Position numbers and translations under genes: made by a program. From Psychrobacter aestuarii (GTDB lineage Bacteria > Pseudomonadota > Gammaproteobacteria > Pseudomonadales > Moraxellaceae): a DNA stretch of 64,000 nucleotides. Position 1 is the stretch's first letter. Every line of letters begins with the position of its first letter. Below, piece after piece: positions 1 to 9,445 of the stretch. The DNA lies in NCBI RefSeq assembly GCF_904846035.1, contig NZ_CAJGYT010000001.1, positions 682,001-746,000 of the forward strand, read 5' to 3'. The notes beneath the pieces were generated by a model. That model ran no database searches and was not told where the DNA came from. It was given only the letters and a program-made list of their open reading frames with translations.

Positions 1-55
1 TAACAGCATCGCTAGTCGCGATGACAGCAAGATGACACAGATAAGCCGCTACGCG

Positions 56-649
56 CTATAAAAAAGCGCGGTTTTGTAGCGCTTGCCCAAGCGTCATACT
101 GTCCAAATACTCAAGCTCACCGCCCATCGGTACGCCCTGCGCCAGACGCGAGATTTTTTGTACATGACGGCTGACTGCTTCACTGATAAAGTGCGCGGTG
201 GTTTGCCCCTCAACCGTCGTGCCTGTTGCGAGTATCAGCTCGGCAATCGGCTCTTGCTGTACGCGGCGCACCAGCTGCTCAATGTGCAAGTCATCGGCGC
301 TGATGCCATCGATGGGTGACAGATGCCCACCCAGCACAAAATAGCGCCCCTGATAGCCTGCGGTCTGCTCAATCGCCATCACATCCGCCGCCGTCTCGAC
401 CACGCACAACACGCTATCATCACGGCGCGGGTCTTGGCACAGTGGACACACTGCCTCATCACTAAAGCTGTGGCAGCGCTGACACTCAACGATACCGCGC
501 ATCGCCTCATCAAGCGCGGCGGCGAGCGCCATACCTTGCGGGCGTTTTTTGCTCAGTAAATGCAGCGCCATACGTTGGGCGCTCTTTTGTCCCACCCCTG
601 GCAGGATACGCAGCTGTTGTACCAGTGCGTCAAACTTGGCTGTAAGCAA
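56..649 (-). CDS. recR: Recombination mediator protein RecR
   Basis: This 197-aa protein has the full RecR layout. An N-terminal helix-hairpin-helix ([17 protein letters not shown], about residues 17-33) is followed by a C4 zinc finger ([16 protein letters not shown], about 56-71) and a Toprim domain. RecR works with RecO and RecF to load RecA at single-strand gaps. The start is a TTG, chosen because an AGGAAG ribosome-binding site lies 5 nt upstream on the minus strand and the protein then begins like other RecR proteins ([14 protein letters not shown]). ybaB lies upstream in the same orientation, a common pairing, but 326 bases separate the two genes and dnaX is not here. Confidence 0.96.
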   Translation of the reverse strand: MLTAKFDALVQQLRILPGVGQKSAQRMALHLLSKKRPQGMALAAALDEAMRGIVECQRCHSFSDEAVCPLCQDPRRDDSVLCVVETAADVMAIEQTAGYQGRYFVLGGHLSPIDGISADDLHIEQLVRRVQQEPIAELILATGTTVEGQTTAHFISEAVSRHVQKISRLAQGVPMGGELEYLDSMTLGQALQNRAFL

Positions 650-975
650 AGCGACTTCCTTTATCTGTTGATCGTATCGGTAACGTGCGGTCGGTTATGT
701 GCCTGATGGTTAACCAGACGATTGCCCTAAATGATGGACCATTATCAAAGTATTATTCAGGCATCAATAACAAAACCTACCCATAAAAATGGGGTCGCAT
801 CCTATGGATAACAACCCCAAATCCGCGCAGCCAACCCCTTTATTACACGGGAAATATTAGTCTGCGTCTTACTACTTATAGCGCCAAACCTAAATAAAAA
901 CGACAGCTTGTGAGCAACCTGCTCGACCAAACGGTATCGCTTTATACCACATGCTTATAGGCGTCGCCGAATTGC
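650..975. other. Intergenic region between ybaB and recR
   Basis: No convincing gene was found. The stretch holds a short perfect inverted repeat (GAGCA, 3-nt loop, TGCTC, about 912-924). A GATAAT hexamer on the minus strand (plus positions 741-746) could be a -10 element for recR, but I see no good -35. The spacing suggests recR may have its own promoter rather than depending on ybaB read-through. Confidence 0.35.
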
Positions 976-1305
976 TTAGAACAAGCCTTGCATGCCTGGT
1001 GGCAAGCCCATGCCAGAGGTCGCGCCCGCCATGGTCTCTTCATACAGCTCGTCCGCTTGACGTACCGCATCGTTAATTGCTGCGGCAATCAAGTCTTCAA
1101 TCATGTCAGGCTCGTCTTCAAGTAGGCTTGGGTCGATGCTTAAGCGCTTGACCACATGGCGACCTGTCATGGTGACTTTGACCAGACCGCTGCCCGCTTC
1201 TGCGTGGACTTCTTTATTTGCCAATTCTTTTTTTGCCGATTCGACATTGGCTTCGACTTTCTTTTGCATGTTTTGTGCTTGTTGCATCAATGCTTGAATG
1301 TTCAT
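976..1305 (-). CDS. ybaB: YbaB/EbfC family nucleoid-associated protein
   Basis: This 109-aa protein matches the YbaB/EbfC family in length and sequence. It has a charged N-terminal helix ([18 protein letters not shown]), a central conserved stretch around [22 protein letters not shown], and a C-terminal [16 protein letters not shown] helix. YbaB dimers bind DNA as small nucleoid-associated proteins, and the gene often sits next to recR, as it does here. It lies about 100 bases downstream of metZ on the same strand. I see no terminator between metZ and ybaB, so co-transcription is possible. Confidence 0.95.
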   Translation of the reverse strand: MNIQALMQQAQNMQKKVEANVESAKKELANKEVHAEAGSGLVKVTMTGRHVVKRLSIDPSLLEDEPDMIEDLIAAAINDAVRQADELYEETMAGATSGMGLPPGMQGLF

Positions 1306-1406
1306 AACTGCCTCGAGTGCTGGTGAATAAGGGAATACCTAAAAACTAAATTTGTTGTAATCGTGAGCATCATAACGATGCGCTGGCGCTGATTATACCG
1401 CCATCT

Positions 1407-2660
1407 TTATAAACTGTCTAAACCACGCGCCAAATCTTTGATGATGTCATCGGCGTCCTCTAGCCCGACCGATAGGCGAATTAAGCCGTCTTTGACGCCC
1501 GCTTCTGCACGCGCTTCTGGCGTTAAGCGAAAATGCGTGGTGGTCGCAGGATGGGTGATGGTGGTTTTGGCATCGCCAAGATTGTTGGTGATAGATATCA
1601 TGCGCGTGTTGTCAATCACGTGCCACGCAGCGGCTTTTTCGTCTTTATCTGCCGAGGCTTTGACCTCAAAGCCCATAATCGCGCCGTAGCTGTCTTTTAG
1701 GTGGTGCTGCGCTTGCGCCAATGCGTGCGCGGGATGGTCTGTAAGCCCTGAAAAATGCACTTTGCTGACCTGCGGATGCGCGTCCAAAAATGCCGCCACT
1801 TGGTTGGCATTGTGGCAATGCGCCTGCATACGCAATTTGAGCGTCTCAAGTCCTTTGGTAAACACCCATGCGTTAAACGGACTCATGCTGATACCGCCGG
1901 TGCGCACCACGGCAAAGGCTTCTTGCATCAAGGCATCACTACCGACCAATGCGCCGCCAAGCACACGTCCTTGACCATCCAGATACTTGGTCGCTGAGTG
2001 AATGACCACATCGGCGCCCAGCTCTAGCGGACGCTGCAAGGCTGGCGTGGCAAAGCAGTTGTCCACGACCAATAAAATCTCATTGTCGCGGGCGATTTTG
2101 CTGAGCGCTTTGATGTCGCAAATTTGCGCTAACGGATTGCTTGGGCTTTCGCAATACATGACCTTGGTGTTTGGCTGTACGGCATTCGCCCACGCGTCAT
2201 TGTCAAAGCAATCGACATAGCTGACTTCGATGCCAAGCTTTGCCATGTAGTTGTTAAACAGACCAATTGATGAGCCAAACAACTGATTGGCGGCGAGCAG
2301 ATGGTCGCCTGCTTTTAGATACGCGAGACACATGGTCAAAATCGCGCCCATGCCTGAGGCGGTCGCTACCGCACGCTCACCGTTTTCGAGCGCAGCAAGA
2401 CGACGCTCAAAGGTGCGTACGCTTGGGTTGGTGTGGCGTGAGTAGACGTTGCCCGTCTTACCGCCGTCAAAATGTGCGGCGGCATCGGCGGCAGACTCGT
2501 ACACATAAGAGCTGGTGGTAAAAATCGGCTCGGCGTGCTCGCCCTCATCGGTGCGGTGCTGACCTGCACGCACAGCGATGGTTTGCATGCCGTAATCTAG
2601 GCTCAAATCTAGGGCATCATCACGCCAGTTGGCATCGAGGTTTGCAGTGTTTTGACTCAT
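1407..2660 (-). CDS. metZ: O-succinylhomoserine sulfhydrylase (MetZ-type)
   Basis: This 417-aa PLP enzyme belongs to the Cys/Met metabolism family. Visible marks are the cofactor-pocket VYSRHTNPSVRTFE, the GERAVATASGMGAI region, CESPSNPL, DNCFATP and the PLP-lysine motif SATKYLDGQG. MetZ enzymes convert O-succinylhomoserine and sulfide to homocysteine. MetY, MetB and MetC are paralogues, so the exact substrate is inferred from similarity. The frame is open 44 codons further upstream. I start at the ATG before SQNTANLD because homology begins soon after it and the upstream residues are low-complexity and basic. Confidence 0.88.
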   Translation of the reverse strand: MSQNTANLDANWRDDALDLSLDYGMQTIAVRAGQHRTDEGEHAEPIFTTSSYVYESAADAAAHFDGGKTGNVYSRHTNPSVRTFERRLAALENGERAVATASGMGAILTMCLAYLKAGDHLLAANQLFGSSIGLFNNYMAKLGIEVSYVDCFDNDAWANAVQPNTKVMYCESPSNPLAQICDIKALSKIARDNEILLVVDNCFATPALQRPLELGADVVIHSATKYLDGQGRVLGGALVGSDALMQEAFAVVRTGGISMSPFNAWVFTKGLETLKLRMQAHCHNANQVAAFLDAHPQVSKVHFSGLTDHPAHALAQAQHHLKDSYGAIMGFEVKASADKDEKAAAWHVIDNTRMISITNNLGDAKTTITHPATTTHFRLTPEARAEAGVKDGLIRLSVGLEDADDIIKDLARGLDSL

Positions 2661-3216
2661 AAGGTATCCATTATTGTTGTGGGTCGGTGTCTTATCGCAG
2701 TGGCAGCGCTGAGGCGATGGCGTAGCGTTACGCCTTTTGTCTTTTACTTTTTTGCTGCGTCTTATACACTGCCGCGCATGGCTCACTATCATAGCACGCC
2801 CGCCACCGAGGCGCAGCTGTCGGTTTTACCGCGCTTGAGGGAGCGTTTTTTATAGGTATATGCTTGATTTTTTGGTTCTTTTTAGTATATTTACGCCTGT
2901 AAAAAATTCGCTCACAGACGTTGCGCGCTTTGATAATGCAGCAAAACAAACGACGCGATGCACCCGCATTGCCCATGCTACGTCGTGTTTTTACAATTCT
3001 CGCTGCCAAGTGGTGGGTTTGATAACAGTCTGATACATACCAAAAATAGATAACCCATTATCATAAAACTTAATATTTTTGTTATCGTCATCGTGATGCC
3101 GCATAATACACGCCTATATTGCCAATCATCAGGTAATCGGCGGCATCATTCGTGCAGTGATATCAGCGCTATTTATCAGACTTGTTTTGGCTCAGCATAC
3201 TTAAGGTACACCCGTT
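2661..3216. other. Divergent intergenic region, metZ / clsC-like gene
   Basis: This stretch of about 555 bases separates divergent genes and must hold both promoters. I see A+T-rich tracts (2870-2900, 3041-3080) and a small dyad GATAA-CCCA-TTATC at 3049-3062. An open frame at 2728-3009 (minus) gives a basic, low-complexity protein with no recognisable family, and I do not call it a gene. No RNA gene or riboswitch was recognised. Confidence 0.4.
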
Positions 3217-4866
3217 ATGTCGATGTTTCAGATAGACCCAAGCCATTTATTGCTGATACTCGTTTTGGTATTGCTGGTGCCGCTTAGCGCATGCCAGAGC
3301 TTGCCTAAAGAGCCACATTTGACAAAGAGTCAGAATTTATCGACGCGTATTAACGCTTTGTACCAAAAATCAGACGATTCATCAGCCAATACTGACAGCA
3401 GCCAAAGTGTTTCTACGGAGGCGACCGATTTGGTCGCCGCCATCAGTGAGCAAAACGAAGTCCACCCTGAGCTGTCAGGCTATCACCCAATCGTCACTGG
3501 GGCGAATGCCTTTGCCGCGCGCAGTATTTTGACGGGCATGGCGACCCGCACCATTGATGTACAGTACTATATTTGGCACGACGACCAAGCTGGACAGCTA
3601 CTCTTAAAAGACTTGTGGGAAGCCGCGGAGCGCGGGGTGATTGTGCGCTTGTTGGTCGATGACTTTAACAGTAGCCCTGAATTGGACCAGCAGCTGCTGC
3701 GCTTTTCGAGTCATCCTAACATTGCCGTTCGTATCATCAACCCGCTCATGCACCGCAAGTTTCAGGCATTGAACTTTGTCACAGGCTTGCCGCGCATCAA
3801 TCGGCGCATGCACAACAAAAGCATGATTTTTGATAAGCAAATCACCATCATCGGTGGGCGCAATATCGGCAACGAATACATGAGCAATGACCAAAAAAGT
3901 CAGTTCGCTGACCTTGATGTCTTGCTGATTGGTAAAGTGGTCGGCGATATTGACAACAGCTTTGTCGATTACTGGTCATCAAACTTATCTTTTGATGTCG
4001 AAACACTGGTCAAGCCAAAAGACGAGCAGCCGACCGACTTTATCGCAGGCTTGGACAAGCTCAACAATGACAATCTAGAGCAGCGCCAAAGCAGCCTATC
4101 GGTGTACAAGTCGGCGATTGAAGACTCGACCATCGACACCGACCTTATCACCAAACGCATTCCTTTTCGCTGGACGGACATGCAGTTTTTAAGTGACGAC
4201 GTCAATAAGCTGAGCAAAACCGCGCCGACCGAGAGCAATCTGGTGCATCAGCTGCGCACCCTACTCGGTCGCCCCTCCGACAAGCTGACCATCATCTCTT
4301 CTTACTTTGTGCCCACCAAAAACGGCGTTGAAACTTTGGTACAGCTCGCCGAATCAGGCATTGATATTAAGATTTTGACCAATTCATTCGACGCCACCGA
4401 TGTGACCGCCGTGCATTCAGGCTATAGCCAGTGGCGACCCAAGTTGCTCAAGGCTGGTATCAAAATCTATGAGCTAAAATCTACCGCCAGTGATGACAAG
4501 CGCGACAACAAGCTGTGGAAAGCGCGTAGCCAATCCTCAACCAGCCTGCACGCCAAGACCTTTGCCGTCGATGACCATCAGGTCTTTATCGGCTCATACA
4601 ACGTAGACCCCCGCTCCGCCAATATCAATACCGAGATGGGCGTGATTATCAATGACGATGAGCTGGCGCGTCAGCTGCACAAGGCATTGAGCGATGACTT
4701 ATTAAACCAAGCCTATGAAGTCAAGATGACCGATACAGGGGCGCTTGAGTGGCACACCCTAGAGGACGATCAGCCTGTGGTCTACGACAGCGAGCCACGC
4801 GTGGACTTTACCGACCATGTTTGGCTGACCATCATGTCGTGGTTGCCTATTGATTGGCTGTTATAG
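3217..4866 (+). CDS. Phospholipase D family lipoprotein, ClsC-like
   Basis: This 549-aa protein has two HKD catalytic motifs, HNKSMIFD (199-206) and HAKTFAVD (445-452). Each is followed by the usual GG/GS-N motif (IGGRNIGNEY, IGSYNVDPRS), which defines the PLD superfamily. Segments such as TIDVQYYIWHDD and LPRINRRMHNKS resemble E. coli ClsC, which makes cardiolipin from phosphatidylglycerol and phosphatidylethanolamine. Unlike what I recall of ClsC, it starts with a hydrophobic signal ending in a lipobox (VPLSAC, Cys26), so it is probably envelope-anchored. The ATG follows TAAGG at about 10 nt. Cardiolipin synthesis is an inference; a periplasmic phospholipase is possible. Confidence 0.8.
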   Translation: MSMFQIDPSHLLLILVLVLLVPLSACQSLPKEPHLTKSQNLSTRINALYQKSDDSSANTDSSQSVSTEATDLVAAISEQNEVHPELSGYHPIVTGANAFAARSILTGMATRTIDVQYYIWHDDQAGQLLLKDLWEAAERGVIVRLLVDDFNSSPELDQQLLRFSSHPNIAVRIINPLMHRKFQALNFVTGLPRINRRMHNKSMIFDKQITIIGGRNIGNEYMSNDQKSQFADLDVLLIGKVVGDIDNSFVDYWSSNLSFDVETLVKPKDEQPTDFIAGLDKLNNDNLEQRQSSLSVYKSAIEDSTIDTDLITKRIPFRWTDMQFLSDDVNKLSKTAPTESNLVHQLRTLLGRPSDKLTIISSYFVPTKNGVETLVQLAESGIDIKILTNSFDATDVTAVHSGYSQWRPKLLKAGIKIYELKSTASDDKRDNKLWKARSQSSTSLHAKTFAVDDHQVFIGSYNVDPRSANINTEMGVIINDDELARQLHKALSDDLLNQAYEVKMTDTGALEWHTLEDDQPVVYDSEPRVDFTDHVWLTIMSWLPIDWLL

Positions 4867-4878
4867 GTAGCAGCAAGC

Positions 4879-4913
4879 GGGCTGTGGTGGTAGTAGGTGC
4901 GCCAGCACAGCCC
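4879..4913. repeat. Inverted repeat after clsC-like gene
   Basis: A perfect 8-bp inverted repeat (GGGCTGTG at 4879-4886, CACAGCCC at 4906-4913) with a 19-nt loop starts 13 bases after the stop codon. No T-tract follows, so it is a weak terminator at best. It could also act as an RNA-stabilising hairpin. Confidence 0.35.
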
Positions 4914-5007
4914 TCACAATGAGAACGTCTGCATACTGCATGAGGTTCATTTGTTTTTTTTCTTGTGGTAGCGGTTGTCTGCCACGTGATTCATAAGTGT
5001 GTTATTT

Positions 5008-6312
5008 ATGCCCAATCGTTCTCCGTACGCCATGATGTCGGTGCAAGATAAGAATATGGTCGCTTTCACCTGCGCCTGTAGTGCCATATTGTTTTTTGAT
5101 TTTTTGATTTACCTGTATTTGGCGGACGTCATCTCGACCACGGTATTTTCAGCCGATGTGGATAAGCACTTTTCACAGATACAAAGCTTGGGACTGTTTG
5201 CGGCGGGTTATTTGGCGCGTCCTTTGGGCGGTATTTTCTTTGGGCGCTTTGGCGATACGCTCGGTCGGCGACCGATTTTTATTGCCACGCTGATGGTCAC
5301 CGCAGGCACGATGTTTGCGATGGCGCTGATGCCAACGTACGCTGAATGGGGCATTGCAGCACCGATTTTGTTCATTACTTTACGCTTGATACAAGGTATG
5401 GCCTTTGGGGTGTTTGTGCCTTTGTCGTGGATATTCGTCTCTGAGCATCTGCCGCGCCAGTATCTGACAGTGGGCTGTAGCTATGTGACGGCAAGCTTTT
5501 TGCTCGGCGTGCTGTTTTCAAACGCCTTTTTTAGTTGGTTGACCGATACCATGAGTCCTGAGCAGCTGGTGTCTTACGGCTGGCGACTGCCGTTTATGAT
5601 TGCGGCGTTGTTCAGCTGTTTGCCACTCTTAGGCTGGCGCTATATCAAAGAGTCGCCTTATTTTTTGAACATGCAAAAAACCATGCCCAACAATTATGAG
5701 CCGCGCCCCATCAGGATGCTGTTCACGCAGTGCAGACAAGCGATATTCGTGACGATGATGCTCACTTTGGTGACTTCCAGCGTCACCTTAGTGGTGGTCT
5801 TAATCATGCCTGAGCTGGCGATTGTCAACTTTCCCGTTGATGGCGACTTGTTTAACTTTTCGCACAGCTTGGGGCTGGTATTTATGATGATTGGCTGTGT
5901 GTTTTATGGCGTTATCTCCAGTAACAGCAACTTTGGCAAGATATTGATGATTGGCTGCTTGGTACTGATTTTGCAGATTTTTGCATTTTTCTATCAGATG
6001 CAGGCAGGCGGTGATTACTTGCTGATTATGTATGCGCTGCTTGGCTTTTCTGCGGGCATTATCGGTATGGTGCCTGCCGTCTTTGTTAAGCTGTTTTCGA
6101 CCAACGTCCGCCTAACGGGTCTGTCGATTGCTTACAATGTGATGTACGCCTTTGTCGGCGGGGTGATGCCCTTTGTCATCAGTCATTTTACAGACACGGT
6201 CAGCTTTTCAGCAGCGCTGTATACCGCCTTTATTTGTGTGATTGGTATCATCATGGGATTGTATTTTTATCATTTGCCTGAGTTTAAGCGTATTGACCAC
6301 GTCATGCGCTAG
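5008..6312 (+). CDS. MFS transporter, metabolite:H+ symporter type
   Basis: This protein of about 434 aa has 12 predicted membrane segments. The loop 2-3 signature GRFGDTLGRRP is followed by LMVTAGTMFAMALMPTYAEWG and RLIQGMAFG, the pattern of the metabolite:H+ symporter (MHS) branch that includes ProP and ShiA. It probably imports a small organic acid or osmolyte with protons; the substrate cannot be read from sequence. No strong Shine-Dalgarno is visible. A GTG at 4999 and ATGs at 5032 and 5035 are alternative starts. It is followed closely by dusA on the same strand. Confidence 0.82.
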   Translation: MPNRSPYAMMSVQDKNMVAFTCACSAILFFDFLIYLYLADVISTTVFSADVDKHFSQIQSLGLFAAGYLARPLGGIFFGRFGDTLGRRPIFIATLMVTAGTMFAMALMPTYAEWGIAAPILFITLRLIQGMAFGVFVPLSWIFVSEHLPRQYLTVGCSYVTASFLLGVLFSNAFFSWLTDTMSPEQLVSYGWRLPFMIAALFSCLPLLGWRYIKESPYFLNMQKTMPNNYEPRPIRMLFTQCRQAIFVTMMLTLVTSSVTLVVVLIMPELAIVNFPVDGDLFNFSHSLGLVFMMIGCVFYGVISSNSNFGKILMIGCLVLILQIFAFFYQMQAGGDYLLIMYALLGFSAGIIGMVPAVFVKLFSTNVRLTGLSIAYNVMYAFVGGVMPFVISHFTDTVSFSAALYTAFICVIGIIMGLYFYHLPEFKRIDHVMR

Positions 6313-6406
6313 GGACTGACCAACGATTTCATGGACTTGGCTGCATTTATCAGCAAAACCTTTTACAATAAGCGCCCTGATTGGCAGCAAACAAGGCAAC
6401 ACAGCA

Positions 6407-7378
6407 ATGATGGATATGACCCAAAAACGCCTATCGGTCGCACCGATGATCGACTGGACGACGACCGATTATCGTTATTTTGCGCGGCTCTTTAACCCGC
6501 ATGTCTATCTGTACACCGAGATGATCAGCACAGGGGCGCTGCTGTTTGGCAATCGTGAGCGTCATTTGCGCTTTGATGCCCTTGAGCACCCGCTGGTGTT
6601 GCAGCTTGGCGGCGCTGATGCAGACGAGATGATGAAATGCACCGTCATTGCGCAAGAATACGGCTATGATGAGGTCAATATCAATGTCGGCTGCCCCTCA
6701 GACCGCGTGCAGCACAATAAGATTGGTGCGTGCCTGATGGCAGAGCCTGAGACAGTAGCAAAGGCGTTTGCCGCGATGCAAGCAGCTGTTGATATTCCCG
6801 TGACGGTCAAGCACCGTATCGGTATTGATGATTTTGACAGTTACGAGTTTATGCATCAGTTCGTGGAGACGGTCGCCGCCGCAGGCTGTGAGCGCTTTAT
6901 TGTCCATGCGCGCACTGCGTGGCTACAAGGGCTGAGTCCCAAACAAAACCGCGAAATCCCGCCGCTGCGCTACGAGGATGTGTACCGTCTTAAGCAAGAC
7001 TTCCCCAGCCTTCATATTGAGATTAATGGCGGGGTGGCGACGGTTGAGGATATCGAGCAGCATTTAGCGCATGTCGATGGGGTGATGATTGGGCGCGCGT
7101 TTTATCACAACCCGTATTTGCTCGCTGAAGCCAATCGCCTATGGGGCACGCCTGCCCCGACCCGCGCGCAGGTACTTGAGGCGCTGTATCCGTATCTAGA
7201 GCAACAAGTAGCAAAAGGCGAAGCGCTACCGACCATGACGCGTCACTACTTGGGACTGTTTCAAGGGCTGACTGGCGCGCGCAAATGGCGACAGGCATTA
7301 AGTGGCAAACCGCAGCTGACCTTGGACGACATTCAACGCGCCGCCGATGAGGTATTGGCATTGAACCCTGAGGCTTAA
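6407..7378 (+). CDS. dusA: tRNA-dihydrouridine(20/20a) synthase DusA
   Basis: This 323-aa flavoenzyme of the Dus family reduces uridines in the tRNA D-loop. The DusA type is recognised from SVAPMIDWTTTDYRYFARL, LYTEMISTGALL, the tRNA-binding and catalytic motif VNINVGCPSDRVQ (catalytic Cys), and HARTAWLQGLSPKQNREIPPL, which is typical of DusA rather than DusB or DusC. C-terminal INGGV and GVMIGRAFYHNP fit the FMN-phosphate site. The ATG sits behind a weak AAGG. The gene ends just before a strong bidirectional terminator shared with the convergent CPBP gene. Confidence 0.94.
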   Translation: MMDMTQKRLSVAPMIDWTTTDYRYFARLFNPHVYLYTEMISTGALLFGNRERHLRFDALEHPLVLQLGGADADEMMKCTVIAQEYGYDEVNINVGCPSDRVQHNKIGACLMAEPETVAKAFAAMQAAVDIPVTVKHRIGIDDFDSYEFMHQFVETVAAAGCERFIVHARTAWLQGLSPKQNREIPPLRYEDVYRLKQDFPSLHIEINGGVATVEDIEQHLAHVDGVMIGRAFYHNPYLLAEANRLWGTPAPTRAQVLEALYPYLEQQVAKGEALPTMTRHYLGLFQGLTGARKWRQALSGKPQLTLDDIQRAADEVLALNPEA

Positions 7379-7404
7379 CTTTAAAGTTTGATAGTTAATC
7401 AAAG

Positions 7405-7441
7405 AAAAGCGCGCTCGGTGGTGACTGAGCGCGCTTTTTTT
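7405..7441. terminator. Bidirectional terminator, dusA / CPBP gene
   Basis: A 12-bp stem (AAAAGCGCGCTC 7405-7416, GAGCGCGCTTTT 7427-7438) with a 10-nt loop is followed by a T-run on the plus strand. A-residues on the 5' side give a U-tract on the minus strand. It lies between convergent stop codons. Confidence 0.93.
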
Positions 7442-7463
7442 AGCTAGCAAACAACAGTACGCG

Positions 7464-8228
7464 TTAAGGCATTTGACTGACAAACTGCCACATCGCCACC
7501 CCATTATTGACCATATGCAAAATGATGGGCAGTAGCAAAGAGCCTGAGCGAAAGCGCGCATAGGCGAATAACAACGCCAAAACCACAAGCGAGCCAAGCT
7601 CATACCAGCCATATTGCAAATGAATCCCCGCAAACAGCACACTGGTCAACACGCTAGCGACGAGTGCGCCGCGATTGGGGTGCGTGCTTGACGCAAACTG
7701 TTCGGCAATCGCTGACCACAGCAGACCGCGAAACACCAGCTCTTCGTATATCGGCGCGACAATGACCACCACCACGACCAGCAGCCAGACATTGCTGACC
7801 GACTGATAAAGGACATCCATAAACAGCATGGGGTCTTGATCAAGCACATACGTCAGCGCCTGACTGACCAAAGAATACGCCAGCCACAATCCAAGCATGC
7901 CAAGCGTCATCCGCCACGTTATCGGTCGTAGTGCCAGATAGTCCTTTGCCGATGCCCCATGCCAGCGTATCAAGGCGATGCTGAGCGCGCTTAACACCAC
8001 CGCGCTAAACAGCACCGACCAGCTCACAATCGTGCCGTCACTACCCCCGCGCGCTAAAATATCCAGCGCGCTTAGCGTCTGAGCCTCTGGCAGCAAAGCA
8101 AAACCTGCAATATACACCCCCAACAGCTGGGTAAATAAAAACAGCAGTAACATACCGATGACGATGACCACCACAGCCAGACGTGAGAATACAGGGGGTT
8201 GGGCTACTGCCGTGCTAGAGACACGCAT
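7464..8228 (-). CDS. CPBP family intramembrane glutamic endopeptidase
   Basis: This 254-aa multi-spanning membrane protein carries the three CPBP (CaaX-like) motifs in order: EELVFRG (EExxxR), FAGIHLQYG (FxxxH) and HMVNN (HxxxN). Several hydrophobic segments precede them. Family members are membrane proteases or scaffolds, and the substrate here is unknown. The ATG start lies behind only a weak GAGTG. The 77-base gap to the upstream hydrolase gene on the same strand shows no clear terminator, so read-through is plausible. Confidence 0.87.
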   Translation of the reverse strand: MRVSSTAVAQPPVFSRLAVVVIVIGMLLLFLFTQLLGVYIAGFALLPEAQTLSALDILARGGSDGTIVSWSVLFSAVVLSALSIALIRWHGASAKDYLALRPITWRMTLGMLGLWLAYSLVSQALTYVLDQDPMLFMDVLYQSVSNVWLLVVVVVIVAPIYEELVFRGLLWSAIAEQFASSTHPNRGALVASVLTSVLFAGIHLQYGWYELGSLVVLALLFAYARFRSGSLLLPIILHMVNNGVAMWQFVSQMP

Positions 8229-8305
8229 AAGACACTCGATACATCAGTTATGATTCATATAAGCCAGCCGTGGGGGCTGACGGGCTTTATCACCAGCCAT
8301 CACGG

Positions 8306-9226
8306 CTAAGCGTTGTCTTTATTCAGCTGCGCGGCGATGATGGACAACACCTTGTCCGCCACTGCGTCAGGGTGCTCAAGCGGGAACATGTGCCCGCCGA
8401 CATGCACCTCATAATCAATGCCCAAACGCTCATGCACTTGCTGCGGAAAGCGGCGCTTTAAAAATAGGCTCTCTTCGCCGATAACGAGGGTTAAAGGCGG
8501 CTTTGGGGCGCGATTGGGCTTGAGCCAATACCATGAGGGGTTGGTACGAAACACAGCAACCTCGACCTCTTTGGGAATTGCCAACGTCACCTTGCCATCG
8601 GCGCGCGCGTCAAGACCATGCTCGATATAGCCCTGAAAACTGCGCTCGTCAAAGTCTTTAAAAAATCTTTTGTTGCGCAGCTTGTCATACGCCTCTTCGC
8701 GGCTGTCCCACACATCGCGGCGATGCTTAGACGTGCCTGCAGGGGACAGCTTGTCCATAAAGCGATGGTTCATCAGCGGCAGCTTGTCCGTCACTTTTGC
8801 CACATGCCACAGCAGGCTGGTCTTGCCATATATCCACGGCGGGTCGAGCAGCACCGCTTGCGCCACTTGCTCAGGCGCTTTATACAGTGCTTGCAGGGTA
8901 CAGAGCGCCCCAAGCGAATGCCCAAGCGCCACCACCTGCGTCACGCCATGCTTTTCACGCGCGCGCGCGATGCTGTCCACGACCTGCTGGGTCAAGCGCT
9001 GCCAGTGATTGTCTACAGGATAGTTTGGGTGCGTGCCCAAGCGCTCGATATATTCAATGGTAAAAAAAGGCTCAAGCTTGGCAAACAGCGGCGCATAAAC
9101 GGCGCTTGGCATGCCATTGGCGTGAGCAAAGTGCAACACAGGCTTGCCCGTCAAAATAGAGACAGGCAACTGCTCAAGACTGAGCGCGGATAAGGTATTC
9201 ATAATAGACTCGTTGTTGGTATCCAT
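8306..9226 (-). CDS. Alpha/beta hydrolase fold protein
   Basis: This 306-aa protein has an alpha/beta hydrolase core: an oxyanion-side HANG motif (FAHANGMPS), the nucleophile elbow GHSLG, and a C-terminal histidine within GGHMFPLEHP. It is probably a cytoplasmic esterase or lipase-like enzyme; nothing indicates the substrate. A second ATG eight codons in (9202, before NTLSALS) has a GAG about 9 nt upstream and may be the true start, because no ribosome-binding site precedes the first ATG. It lies downstream of sppA but is separated from it by a strong terminator. Confidence 0.82.
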   Translation of the reverse strand: MDTNNESIMNTLSALSLEQLPVSILTGKPVLHFAHANGMPSAVYAPLFAKLEPFFTIEYIERLGTHPNYPVDNHWQRLTQQVVDSIARAREKHGVTQVVALGHSLGALCTLQALYKAPEQVAQAVLLDPPWIYGKTSLLWHVAKVTDKLPLMNHRFMDKLSPAGTSKHRRDVWDSREEAYDKLRNKRFFKDFDERSFQGYIEHGLDARADGKVTLAIPKEVEVAVFRTNPSWYWLKPNRAPKPPLTLVIGEESLFLKRRFPQQVHERLGIDYEVHVGGHMFPLEHPDAVADKVLSIIAAQLNKDNA

Positions 9227-9356
9227 AATTGTTATTGTCGTACTTTTCGTTCATGGCGGTAGAAAAACAGCTGTGCTTTATAGCTTAGGCTATTGTGACC
9301 TGCCAGCCCCCGTCCATGCAAGGCGCAATCAGATGCCATGTGTGCATGATTGCTAT

Positions 9357-9391
9357 AAAAAACGCCACAAAGTAACCGATACTTTGTGACG
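9357..9391 (-). terminator. Terminator of sppA
   Basis: Read on the minus strand, a 12-bp stem containing the perfect CACAAAGTA/TACTTTGTG arms (plus 9366-9374 and 9380-9388, loop ACCGA) is followed by six U residues (plus A-run 9357-9362). It lies 55-90 bases after the sppA stop. Confidence 0.88.
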
Positions 9392-9445
9392 CTGCGTGGT
9401 ACACACAATACTTTTGCCTTTTTATCCGTCGGTTTTATCCGTCAC

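Noticed and set aside
2728..3009. 93-codon minus-strand frame in the metZ/clsC intergenic region
   Set aside because: Low-complexity basic sequence, no ribosome-binding site and no family; likely chance.
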